The translations under genes were made by a program, and so were the position numbers. Below the pieces are notes generated by a model that saw only the letters and a program-made list of their open reading frames with translations, made no database searches and had not been told where the DNA came from. Shown piece after piece: positions 1 through 13,300 of a stretch of DNA of 64,000 nt (its first letter is position 1; each line of letters opens with the position of its first letter). Source of the stretch: Hyposmocoma kahamanoa (Eukaryota > Arthropoda > Insecta > Lepidoptera > Cosmopterigidae). Location: positions 2,551,551 through 2,615,550 of the forward strand of contig NW_020653713.1 in assembly GCF_003589595.1 (NCBI RefSeq), given 5' to 3'.

Positions 1-79
1 GTGAAATCTTCCGAATACAAAGTGGAATTCAAATGACATATTTATTTGGGCAGAATAAACAATTTTTTTTTAAATTTGT

Positions 80-316
80 GGTAGCCTAATGGATTGACCT
101 ACCGCCTCTTTATTCGAAATTTAATTTGAAATTTATCATGAGCTTTATGGAATACATCGTGATGAAAGTTGCATGTCGAATAAGGTTAATAACCCTCGAA
201 ATACGTTGAAGTCTTCAATCCCCATTGGGCCGGCGTGGCGGATACTGACCTAAATCCTCGCCTTAGAGGAGACCCGTGCCCAACAGTGGGACGGTCAATG
301 ATGATGATGATAAATG
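80..316 (+). repeat. Dispersed lepidopteran repeat (gtgcccaacagtggga end)
   Basis: Resembles 12121-12330: starts gtagcctaatggattgac, has gcatgtcgaataaggtt, ends cccgtgcccaacagtgggac followed by (atg)n. Reverse fragments at 10414-10515 and 38275-38325. Possibly SINE-like. Confidence 0.65.
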
Positions 317-860
317 ATGAAACAAAATTTGATGACATATCGAATTTTTAGGTATTCGCGATTACTATGCGTCGTCGGATCTAAATGCATATTTGTTTTT
401 CAAATAAACTAACGTTTTGATGACTTTACAATCTCAGTCAGCCGTGACCGGAAGCTTTTTTTTTTTCGAACAAAAAGAAACGTTTTTTATTTTTAGTGGA
501 CTTATTTGTAAAACAAATACCAGCCCACTCAAGCCAGCAAGATACGCAATTTGGTTCCAAAAAAAGTTTCATTTCCATAATTTGATAAGTTTTCTTTTTT
601 TTAATTAGTTTTATGAATTATTGTATGACCCAGCAGTAGTTTTTATAAATGTTTAATAATGATGAACTTATTCTCTGTCGTTGTTCGACAAGTTTTTAAT
701 GTAATCGTCATACAGTCATATTTCATGTTCCATTTGCAACAGTTTAAAAACCTCTCCACTCTTGTTATAGTACCTACGGTTCTCATTGGACACTAGTCCT
801 TTCCATTCGCTGAAACACCGCAATTTTTCTTAATACGATTTTTTTTATTTAGGAACTTTT

Positions 861-976
861 GTACAGGGTCAAGAGCACGTCAAGCTTGACTTAAGATTTA
901 AATCCAACTCTATGCCGCTTACGATAAGAACGGCCCAAAGTACAAAGTGTCAAGCATGACGTGCTCTTGACTATAC
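861..976. repeat. Fold-back element, about 28-bp arms
   Basis: The left arm gtacagggtcaagagcacgt plus caagcttgac pairs with the right arm gtcaagcatgacgtgctctt plus gactatac. A related stretch lies at 2925-3030 (cgttcttatcataaatggca). Confidence 0.75.
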
Positions 977-1247
977 AATGTATATGCCAGTTCCATCGTA
1001 TCCTAAACTATAGCTTAGAGGGCAGACTCAACAAATAGTAACAGTCTTTTTGCCTGTTTCGTGTGGGGATTGCTTAGTATAGAATTTATAGCGCCTACGG
1101 ATGTTCGATTGATCTGCAGGTCTCTTATCAACGCCATTAATACCATCTATAATTTAAATATTTGAATATGGATAGTTATAAATTGACCAACCTATATTTT
1201 ACATTACGCGATTCAACTATTTGAAATATTTTTTTAATACATTCCAG

Positions 1248-1339
1248 GTCAATGCGACAAAATTTAATAGCAATGCTGGCGGATCTCTTCAACATGCTCG
1301 AAGTGCATCCTGTCAAATCAGTAAAATACCCTGGAAGCG
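1248..1339 (+). CDS. Patronin: Patronin exon: end of calponin-homology domain
   Basis: Acceptor attccag before 1248, strong donor gtgagt at 1340. It reads SMRQNLIAMLADLFNMLEVH and then PVKSVKYPGS, which resembles the last helix of the CAMSAP CH domain. It begins with the third base of a codon and ends with a 1-nt overhang (G). It is the first Patronin exon visible; the rest of the CH domain lies upstream of the window. Confidence 0.85.
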
Positions 1340-4300
1340 GTGAGTACATTGAATCGTCCTACATTCCTAATTCATCTAGGTTATAGTATTGCATGCTAAT
1401 AGACCTATTATGGGAGTATGTGGTCATAATATCAAAAGAATTTATTGCCTACTAATTTTCATATGAAATAATTTTAAATTGAACAAAATTGCGGAGGCGG
1501 AACACGTAACGCTTTTTTATATAAACGCAAAAATAAATAGTAGGCAAAGGGTATTTGTATTAAGGGTAAGAAATAATGGATATAAACGATTATCACTGCT
1601 TACTATTAACGCCTACAGTGCTACAACACTGTAGAAAAGGTTCTGGTACTGGGCAGAAATCAGAATACTGACTGGAGTTCGGATTTGCACATTTGCTAAG
1701 ATAGTGCGTATCTTAGCAAATGTGCGAATCCGAGCTATAATAATAATAACGCACACACTCAACATAGCCCCGCACTAGGGAAACCCTGTGTCGCGGGTGC
1801 CATGGACACACACATAGACAACCACAAATTACATCCAAACTCACGAGAGAAATAATTGTAGGCCATACAACTATTTCTCCCGGCCCGGGAATCGAACCTG
1901 GGACCTCTGCGTGGCATGCGAGCTAAATGAGGCCAGACATTCTATCATGAATCGGACGAGACTCGTCGTATTCTTAGGCTGCTAAAAGATTGACTGCATG
2001 TTTGCAGTTAATGCGTGAAGTCGTTATCACCTTTATGCAGTCGAGTTATCAGATAACGACTTCACGTATTAAGTGTATGAAGTCGAGATCGACTGCATAA
2101 GCAGGTAATGCGTGAAGCCGTCATCAACTCGACTCGAGTTCATTACGATTTCACGCATTGACTGCAAACATGCAATCAATCAATCATTCTACCAACATCT
2201 ACATTTTCGTGCGGGTACATGGCGCACCGTCACGTGTTAACCGACAAACGGCATTGGATAGCTTCAAGGACACAGGCTGAAATTTATAAAACGGGTATTT
2301 GACGTCGTTTAAACAAAAATGGCGAGCCAAGAAAATTTTTCCTATGTACAAAACGAACATTGTTTTTTTTTGGTGAGCCTGGTGGTAAGCGACATGCCTG
2401 TCCATAACATAAATACGAAAACCTTCCTTAGGTCTCCATTTTTGCCTAGTCGACATCAAAGTTCGTTATATAAGTCTCAGCCTTATACCCTTTTTCGTTG
2501 TCTTAGGGAAAGTGTCACTTAATTTCTCCCGATACACCACTGAATGGCCCTTGAAAGTGTCAACTGCCACTTACCAATAGTTGGTGGCAATCGAAAGAAG
2601 AATAAAAACGTGATGGTGATAATCGTTTAGTAAATAAAGAAAATTTAAATCTATAACGGAAACAATGTTTTATTTTTGCAATTTGATTGTATTTTTTTAT
2701 TAAAAATTATATTTATGATTGACTATGTAAAATACACATTTGTAATTTTTTTTTTGTAAGAATATGAGTGTATCTGCGAGGTAAGTTTGTGACTGGATAC
2801 TTTTAGATTAAGAAAGTCGAGAGTTTGCTTGTGCTAAGTAACGTTCTGCACTTGTCACCCTGTCTTGCTTGTTGCAACTTCTGCATACATACCGGCTGCA
2901 TATTGAATTACTATTCAAATCAAAGTACGGTCAACTTCACACAGCTTTAACACTTTGATCTTTGGATCGTTCTTATCATAAATGGCATAGAGTTCAATTT
3001 TAATCTTAAACGTGAAGCTGAGCATGCTGTATTCTCTGCATTAGACGCCTTTACAAAAAAGAGAGTGTTTATATATTGTTACAGGTTTTAAGTCAAACAT
3101 GTTGGCTAAATTTCGTTTTATTTTATAAGTTATTACTATCATGTGTTACCCGCATTTTGCTGAGATTGCAGACTGTAGCTTCAACTATCTGCTTAGAGAA
3201 GAACCATGCCCAGAGTTAGGCCGTATCATGGGATCACGTTGATGTATTACACATCGATCGTAAAAGATGGGCCCCGCTGCAATTTAAAAATAAAACTAGT
3301 ATAAATTTCAAGACTTAAAAGCAACATTTCGGATTATACCCAATTGGGTGGGATTGGGAGAGCAATAGCCCGCGTTAAGCGAAAAAATGTCGTTAATTAA
3401 TGTCCAGCCCGATATAAGGAATTTTTCTTTGAGTTTGTTGTTTGTTCGTTCTTTGTATCAGTTATATCTAACGTGACTATACCTCCCGCTTTTAAGCTTC
3501 GTGTCCCGCTGTCTTCGTAATACTTAAAAATTTCGCGCTTTGACAAATCGGGACACGTGACCATCAATTTAATAAAATGGCGCGAAAGCGATACAAGTAT
3601 TTCTTTCTTTAAAATTTTTGATCATTAATCATATTTAGTTCTCTTTTGATTTTTTAAATTATTAAACATTTTGTAACTGTCATTATTAAATGTGTGTTTT
3701 ATTTTTAAAGCAATTATAAATTTACAGGCGTCCCGCTCTGAGGGAAAAGAATAATGGTCACGTTAGTTATACCTAATTGTTTAAAAATTCCGCTGTATAA
3801 AGTCGTTTTCTTTAGAGGACACTCGTGACTAGCAATGTCTTAACCCATATAATATGTATGGGTTAAAGTAAACACATGTTGATTTAAGTTTAATCATGAT
3901 TCTAAAATTACCTGTGTAACATTTGCTTGTAAAGCAAAAACCGCAATCATTCGTGAGTCGGTCTGTTTTGTGCTTGTTGACATGCCTGGGTATGGGTAAG
4001 TTGTGTTATTAAAGCCAGTTAGGTGATCGTGGGAACATACTAACTCGTAGGACATATACAGGATGATTTCTTTTTATTTTACGATAATTTTGGAGGCAAT
4101 CTTACATCAATACCGACTTTACCATAGGGATCTCCTGTAGGAAATAGCTCTCATTATGGAATTTTAGTAGCAGTAGATCTTCTTGTGAAAGTGTTCGTCC
4201 ACGTAGGCGATGCCGCCATACCTATTTCTCCTTGTTTGTCAATGTCAATCTTGGTAGCAACGCCCCAGAGATCTTTGTAATTTAAAACTGAGTGGCTCTG

Positions 4301-7300
4301 CATCTGTTAATTGCTTACCTCCAGGCGCAGTAATAATAGAAAAAAAAGAGTATTTGATATTTACTGCGCGTGTGAGGGGGTATGAATCGGTCGTGTTATG
4401 GATGGAAACCCTCCCTAAAATACCGTGAATTAAAAAAAAATAGTTTTCAGAAACCTATAACATGTGACCAACCACGTTTTTAAAATCTAAATGTCAACCT
4501 GTAGTATAAATAATATAGGAAAAACATAGTTCATATCGGGATAATGTCCGTGGATGTAGTTATATCGTTATGTCTAATTGTGTGTGGGTAATTATTTCAT
4601 TACAGTGTAAGTACTTTGTGTGGGAGATCGTAAGTTGTGTGGCTTCGGTGACCTTGGAATGATGTCGATTATGTACATTTTTTGATTACGAGATTTCCTG
4701 TAGACGGCACGGAGTTTTTATAATTTGCATATCAAGAGACCGACCCATGAATACCACTAAAGACAACCGGAAATGTATTCAAATAAAAATATTTCATAAA
4801 CAAATTACACTTGAAACCTTTATATTGACTTAACACTATTGCTTAATGGTAAGACAGATTCTGATTCTTCGAGTTTCTTTCTCAGAGAGAATGAGTAAGA
4901 AACTGGAGGGGATGGTCCTTGTCAGTGGACATTTGTTCACATTTGGTACAATATTTTTTCAAATCTCATAGAAACAACCTGAAAATGCTGAACGAGTCAC
5001 TACTATGATTTTTTGTCATCCAAGTATGCAGACGCTGTATTGTAAATAATTATGAAGGCTTTGCTTCCTACAGTTTTAGACCGTGTGTTACGTGCGGTTA
5101 GGGCAATTTACAATCTAGGCCCCAGAGTGTGTATGAGAGATAAGTTTAAAGAGATAACATTCTTACACTAACGTTACAGTACATTTATGAAAATGTTATT
5201 TATGTTAAGAAAAAGATTTTTTTTGTGAAAAATAGTGATAGACATGACATTAATACGAGGAACTAGTTTTTTTTTGACATTGGTCTTCATAAAGTCTCAA
5301 ACTCATTTAAAGGTTAATGTATACGGCTCTATAATAAGATTCCGATTTATATTCAAAATTTGCCATTTACGAGGTTTAAAACTATTGTGAAACAAAAACT
5401 TTATACATTTTTTAAAGGTTATTATACAACTTCTGCGTACTTGGATGTGATCCGTTGTAGTGCCCGTTTAGCTCTTTCAGATATTCTCGATCGAAGATGT
5501 TTAAGGTAAATATTGTAATAATAATAACGCACACACTCAACATAGCCCCGCACTAGGGAAACCCTGTGTCGCGGGTGCCATGGACACACACATAGACAAC
5601 CACAAATTACACCCAAACTCACGAGAGAAATATATCTAGGCCATACAAATATTTCTCCCGGCCCGGGAATCGAACCTGGGGTCTATGCGTGGCAGCATGG
5701 TAACCGTTCGGCCACGGAGGCAGTTAAATGAATGATAAATGTATTGAAATGTATATATATATAAAGAGCAACTCCTAGGGTTTCTTGCTCATTCTTCTCA
5801 GGGGACTCTGCGTTACGAATGAGCAGTAGAGTTTAATCAGTATGACGATTTCTAGTGTAATTTGCTTACCTATGAAACAAAGATAATTTTGAACTCGTAA
5901 ATGGTTAATTTTAAATATCGCCAGAATTTGACAATCGTCTACATTATGCGATGCGATGCCGTATTTGCAAGCACGGCAGATATTTCACACAAGTAATAGC
6001 ACTTTAATAACAAAATTGACATACGAAACTCGACCGATAAACTCATAATGAGTAGCCAGAAGGAGCTATCGAGAGAACTAGTCGAGTAGTAGAAATAAGA
6101 GGTAAGTAAGACAGGGTGACATGAGCAGCCACGGGCTGCCGAGCTCGTGGCTGAGGGACACAGTGGTGTTGGCAGTGGCGCGCGACTGCAACTCGCACGG
6201 CGTGCGGCACAAGCGCTGCCTGCCGCCGCCGCCGCCCGCGCCCATCCCCGACCTCCGCGGGGACCAGCTCGCGGCGCCGGCGCACGGCCAGCCCTTCTCA
6301 GGTACACCGGTTGTGTTGTGACCGCAAGTGGCATTGGCATCTCAATTCGCGTTCCCGTCTATCTAATCCATTGTAACATTAACAGGCTTCGAGAAAATTC
6401 CGATCTATTACCGATTAGATATTGCGAAAATACACCCATTTGGAAACGGCTAAGGTTACCGTTGTACTACAATACTGTTTACATGATTTGTTTATGTTTT
6501 TAAGATTTCAATGTCACTTGTCAAATCCCCTAACCGTTTGTGCGACTGCTGTGTGTTCTGCGCCTTCACTGTTTGTGACCATTCCACTGTTCATGATTGC
6601 AACTTGTACCTTGTCATGCACGTGTCTGTGTCGTGTAAGTTCTGAGTGTGCGTGCGTCATGTCATGTGTATTAGGCAAGTTGTTTTATATATTAATAATA
6701 CGACGTTTGAACTTTATGCAAAGGATGTAAGAGTAAGTTTACTATGTACTCTTTTTTCGATTATTTTTTTACTAACAATGGCTTAACAATTGTGAATCTC
6801 TTACCGTTTAATTTCTACTAATTAATTTGGGTTGTAACGCTTCTGCATGCATTTTTATCTGCTAGCTTTGTTTTAACGCACTTTTAACGTGAATGGAGTT
6901 GTTGACGTTATGTCCTCACGACTCCCGATGTTTTAATTTGTTATTAACACTATAATATCTAAAGTTGTTGTTGTAGTTGAGTTAGCAAAGGCGTAGTGAG
7001 TAGTGTTGTTATTTTTAGTGTTTTTGTTAGCACGAGTAATGTTTGTTTATGAGCTCGTAGCATCTCTTATATTATGTGGAATAAGTTATAGAGTCATTAT
7101 TATTGTAAACTATTTAGTATGAATATACTTCGTATAGACTTCGTATTTCATTTTAAAGTTGTCACAGTTATACTTTTTTTTTTAAACTTTTGGTATGACC
7201 TAACAGATTCATTACTGTAATAAAACTTTTTTATTTCAATTAGTAGTTACATAATTTCATACAGAAGAAACAAGGACGTAAGTTCCGTATTAATTAACTC

Positions 7301-10300
7301 CAGTGTTAAATGCGTAACGGCAGAGATATCACTCAGATTGCGAGATGCCTATAAGTATCGGTATCTTGAATGATACTATTTCATGAGACGAGTATTCGGT
7401 ACTTGAGAAATTAAGATTTACTCGGAGTGATGTTTATTAATGACGACGAACGCACGACTTGTTTGTCCCGTCACTTGATATTATAAAAAAAATACACACT
7501 CAATTTAAATTTATTAATAACCATGGTTGACTCAAGTAAGATATTAATATCGTTCCGGCCCGTATTAATAAGTCCGTCTCAACTTACTAAGTCATTTGGC
7601 TAACAGACAAAATAAATAAATCGTATCGTTTTATCATATTATTCTGCGAATATTTTATAAATTATAAATTGGATTTGATACTTTCGAAATAACAGAATTC
7701 GTGAAGTTTATATTCCTCCAATTGTCGTTATATCTTCTGTATAAGATTATACATAGTAAATCCACGCCGGCAATATTTTTTTTCCCTTTCGGACATATCA
7801 TTACCAGATGAGAGAGAAAGGGAACTAACACATAGCTAAACATTGCAGTACCTCGGTCGCCGTCAGCTTGCGCAATGCGGCCGCGCGCGCCCAGCGGCCG
7901 TTCGGCGTGCTCCACGCCCGAGCGGCGCAGCTGCAGCCCGCAGAGGGAAGAGTTCGTCGTGCACAGAGGCAGGGGAATCACGACACTGTCCTCTGTTGCT
8001 AGACGAGATGACGACAATGGTAATACATTTTTCATCACACTTGCTGGTAAACTGTGTCATAACGTGCAGGCAAAGTCGACCGTAATGTGCTAAATTACGC
8101 CCATGAGCTTTTTCATTACGTTACCGCTTTATGGCTGTAAAGGATTTATTTGGAAACTAAACATTTGCAATTTATCTATATTTTACTAAATTAATTTTAT
8201 AAATTCAAATTCTGCAGTATTTTTACAACATTTTAGTTCGAGTTGTTTTATCTATGGAAGAATAGCTAGCCATCTATTTTTATTTTTCCTGCATTTATCT
8301 TTGCCTTTATTTCCTCGCAAATGTGAATGAAAAACATTGTATGTAACACGAAGGGTACAGGAATTACGAACCTTGATTCCGAAAGCTTCGGGCTTCTAAC
8401 AGTCTCGTTCATAATTCCTATTTACCGCCATTGTGTACAATGTACTATTAAAATTCTCGCGTTTTTGTGTCCCAATTTTGTTATCAGATTGCTTTTAAAT
8501 CTTGCAGCGGATGAATGTCAATCGACTACGTCTTATTTAATTTATTTGTTTGTGTGATATTGTACGTATTTATAAGCATTTAGAAATAAATAATAATAGA
8601 GCCAGACGACGATACTAATTTACTGGTCTCAAACTAAAAAATCCCTTTACATTAGAGCACTGTAACCAACTAGAAAAGTTAATTTTACGTATTGGTTTTA
8701 CCTGGAAACAAGCCCGAGGTCTCCTCGTCCCGCGTTCACAGTACAAACCGTTGGTCTACCGAGGTCTTCAAATATATAAAATTATGGAATAAAAATGAAA
8801 ATTAAGTAATAAAAGTATTTAAATTTATATTCAATTATTTTTTTATGTGAAATCACTCCACTAGTTTGTTATAATTATTAATAGAAAATCGAACACTGAG
8901 AAAAAATTCCTTCCATCCGAACCGACGTCTTCTAGCATAACGTGGCAGACGCTATACCAACTAAGCCACGGAACGAACCAGCGGACCTTACGAATTTTTC
9001 TATGTGTATGTTGTCGTACCTTTGTGTTTTGGTTTTACAACGACTTTTTAGCCGTAGCTTTTGAATTTCGGATTTTTTCGGAGTGTTCGATCTTTATATT
9101 AATAATTATAATAAAAATATTACTAAATGAAATACTAAAAGCAACTTTTGAAGTTAATGGAGAACGATTAATATAAATTACATAACATAAATAACGATTA
9201 ATTACTTCGCTGGCTCAGCAACCCAAAATGTTTAATCAAATAACAGTAGCCATATGGATGGACACTGCTCTTTAATAATAGTACATTGTGGGCGGTAAAT
9301 AAGAAATTACTAACGAGAGTTTGTTAGAAGCCCGAAGCCGAATGCTGAGGGGCTTTAATGACTCGAGGCTTGTAATTTTTACCGTCCGTGCTACATACAA
9401 TGTTTTGCATTTGTGAGAAAATAGATACGACGATAATTTATTTCTTGTATGAAAAAATGTCGCTTCACAACACAACATTTACGGATTTTGTATTTTTTTA
9501 AACAGATTGCCAGCTTTTCTTCGATAGATAATACAAATTAAACTAAAATGTTATAAATGGCTCAGCCACATGCAACCACAATGTATTAGATATAAAATAA
9601 ATAATTTCCAAATTCTAAAATAATGCTTAATTTGAAGTAACAAAATAAATTTAGTAAAATATAGATAAATTTTGTTTTTTTTATACTTCAAGTTCAAGCG
9701 AAATGTACCTTCAGATTTTTCAAGCATAAAGCCTTTTGCATAATTTTGACGTAAAAAATCCATTGGGCGATAATGTAATGAAAAAGCGCGTGGGTGTAAC
9801 TTAGAACATTACGGTCGACTTTGCCTGCACGTCATAACACCGTTTACGAGCAAGTGTGATGAAAAACATTTTAAGGTGCAGTCGTTGGAGTGTATTTTTT
9901 TATAATACTATTGGACGGGCTGAACAAGTCGTGCGCCTGGTGGTAATCAACACGCGTATCCATAACACTTGCAGTTCCTTTCAGAGCTTTAAATAGCAAA
10001 GATCTCGGGAGCACCGCCCGTCAGAAATAAGTTGACAAGTCCCATGTGTCTATAATTTCACCAAAATGTATCATAATTTTTTTGTATTTTGGTCTATTTC
10101 TGAATAGCTCTGTAATAATAAGCTAAAAATACTTTTTGTAGTATCAGTGGACGCAAACCTGACAGCAGCGGGTAGACCGTCGAATTGGGGGGATAGCCGC
10201 GAGGCGTCGTTCGCTGGCCGCAGGTCACGGCGCTCCTCTATCACAGAGGACAGCCAGCTCACTGTCGAGAACTTCGGAGGGTCCCAGGATAGATTACACT

Positions 10301-13300
10301 TCGCTGGTCGCAATCCCGAGAAGGAACTCGCCACGTTGGCCAATGTTAGGAAGATATCTGCGCCTGCAGGTTTGTTCTCTTTAATCTATCGTTTATATGA
10401 TATTCCATTCTAAGGAGAGTATTTAGGCCATAGCCCTTGCTGGCCTAGTGAGGTTTGGAAACTTCTCCTCTTTTCCAAGGGCTGTGAACCGTCTTCGACA
10501 TGCAGAAAAGCTTTCATAGATTTCTCACAGATGGCGTTACGGCAAAAAAATCGTTAAAAATCAACAACAAAGATGCAGATCTTTGTTACAGAACAAGCAC
10601 GTAAAAAATTCACAAGGTCTGCTAGTTCGTTCCGTGGCTTAGTTGGCATAGCACGGTTTGCTGAAAGACGTTGGTTCGAATCCAGCCGAAGTTCGAATAT
10701 TTTTTTTAAGTGTTCAATCTTTGTATTAATAATTATAACAAATTATTTTTTATTACCGTTAAGCTACCAGATCACACTAATTGTGAACAAATTTTGTTTC
10801 AGGTCCATTAGACTACAACCCTCCTCTTCGATCGTCGCGACAAGACATCCGCAGTTCGATACAGTTCTGCCACGGCGACTTCCAAAACGGGCAAGACGAC
10901 TCGCGACAAAAAGTCGAGCGTCAACATTCGCAACCTCAAAACACCGAACACGACCAGCCATATTTCCCCATACGACGTCAACTGAGCAGCGACACGATCA
11001 ATTTGACCCAGAACTACGGTTTTAGTCATAAAGGGGGTGGCGACGGGGGCTTCTACCTCAACGATAGGGACACGACTGACGGCGACGGCACGAAAATGAG
11101 CTTCGCCGTTTTGAATAACATTAGGAGTAATGGCGACCAGACAGGTTTGTTCGCTAGGACGTTAAGGATAACTGGATGCGCTACCTCCTCTACACCTTTG
11201 CGCATTTATATTCCATAATATTAATAAAAGGCATATCCGCTTATCCATCATGTCCATTTTAGCCGCGTTTGTATTTGTCTGATGTAACGTGTCGTGATGC
11301 GCTCTGACCTCATGACTAGCGTTCACGTCTATATGTCGTGTTCTGACTATATTTTGAATCAATACCATCGTCTGAAGCGTCACAACACTGATCACACACT
11401 TGTCTGATCTGACGTGACGCGGCCGCTATTCGTCCTGACGCAAACCGGGATCTAGTCTGATGCGACACAACACGACATGAAACCGTATGAAACCGATACC
11501 TTTCTGAGGCGTCACGACACGGCACGTCAGACAAATGTAAATCCGGCATTATGCTTACTATCTGTTGACTTGTAAAATCATTCTTCGGCCTTGTTACGCT
11601 GCGACGCTTTGTGTTTTTCAAGCTTCACTGGACCACATATTCCCATTACTACCAACTAAGCCTGATCACCAAAGTAATGAAAACAATTACACAGAAATTA
11701 ACAAATTAGAACGAGTTTTGTTGATCAGGCGTTTGCTCCACGAAAGCGGGGATATAGTGTGATTGATAATAATGGTTGATCAACAGGTCTTCAATCGATA
11801 TTTAATCAATCAGAGAGTGAACCCCCGGAGCGGCGGAAAACATCATTCTCCACACCACCGGCCAACACTACTACGTGGCAACAGCAATTTATGCAACAAG
11901 AAAATCAACCCAGTTAGTACCTATCTGTATCAGAAAACATCTGTACCATGTATCAAAATCTTAATGTCCCAATGTATTTCCCTAACAATCTCTTGTAATA
12001 AACTCTTTCGAACAAGTTACAAGAAACCGCACTAGACCCTAGCTCCCTCAAATATTCTTACTAAATTTAATGTGATTATACAGAATTAGTTGCATTAATA
12101 TTTAGTATTATTTAAAAAAGACGTGGCAGCTTAGTGGTTTGACTTACCGGCTCTCAATCAGAGGCTGTGGCTTGGAGCTTTTCGGTGAAGAACAACGTGG
12201 AGAGACCTGCACATCGAACAAGGTTCACAGACCTCGGAAAACGTGTGAAGTGAACCCGTATTGAGCCAGCATGGTAAACTATGGCCTAAACCCTATGAGG
12301 ACACCCGTGCCCAACAGTGGGATGTATAAGTGGGTTTTTCTTCTACTATACACTACATTGGATATTTCCAGACGGCGATGACCTCTCAGACGACGTGACA
12401 ACCTCGCCTAGCGGGGGTCAAGCTATGGCGGCGCAATTAAACAATATTAGACTGAAATTAGAAGAGAAACGACGCCGCATCGAGCAGGAAAAACGGAGGA
12501 TGGAGCTCGCAGTGAATAAGCAAAGACAACAGTTAGGACAGCAGGCGTTCTTACAGGCCGTTACCAGAGTGAGTATATAGGACATTTGCATTCTGTGTGT
12601 GGGTGACCCGTTGGGAGTAGGCATGACACATACTTAGAAAAATAACAAGGGCAAATATTTTGATAGTCAAACTTAGGTCTCATTATTATTTGAGTCTATA
12701 CATCCGAGCCGATCAAACGTATCAGCGTGCACGCACACGTTATGCGGCTCTCGTAATATGGGGGTGTCTCCCGTTCTCCGTCCAAAAGTCCGAAACAATT
12801 ACTGTCAAATAAGTATTAAAAGACGGATGATGCGAATGAAGCTTATTTCATTGTGTTTTGATTAGATCGAGTATTAAATATTTGACAGTAATTGTTTCGG
12901 ATGGATGTTGGACGGAGCGCGGGAGTTGACTCCCTGATTACGAGAACCGCATAACGTGTGCGTGCATGCTGACGCCGATACGTTTGACCGGCGTGCGTTG
13001 CTCATGCGTGCTGATAACGAGGTTTGCTTTGACCCTTATCGTGGATAAGTGTTTATCATGTCTATATACTTTTTGTTGGTTCATATATAAGTAGTTGTGG
13101 GATGAATGTTTGAAGTAATTATGTATTTTGTAACGATTGTATTGATAGTGGAGTGATGTGATAGATTTTCTATATGTTATTCCATGTTCGGTGAACATTA
13201 TGTACGTTGTGTTGTTTAATACTTCGGAAGCTCATTCTAGTCATGACAAAAAGAAACTATTGAAAAAAAATAATGCAACGTTACCGTATGAATTTTTAGA

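Noticed and set aside
417..608. Short Phe-rich ORFs in AT-rich introns
   Set aside because: Composition-driven, with no conserved motif; many similar ones occur across the window.
5939..6503. Overlapping ORFs on both strands around 6000-6500
   Set aside because: They overlap the GC-rich Patronin exon; only the frame with PIPDLRGD fits the neighbouring exon phases.
11630..11759. Open segment with a good acceptor (tttttcaag) upstream of Patronin exon 11787
   Set aside because: It ends in a stop at 11760 and no donor gives the phase of the next exon; kept out as a cryptic or alternative exon without support.
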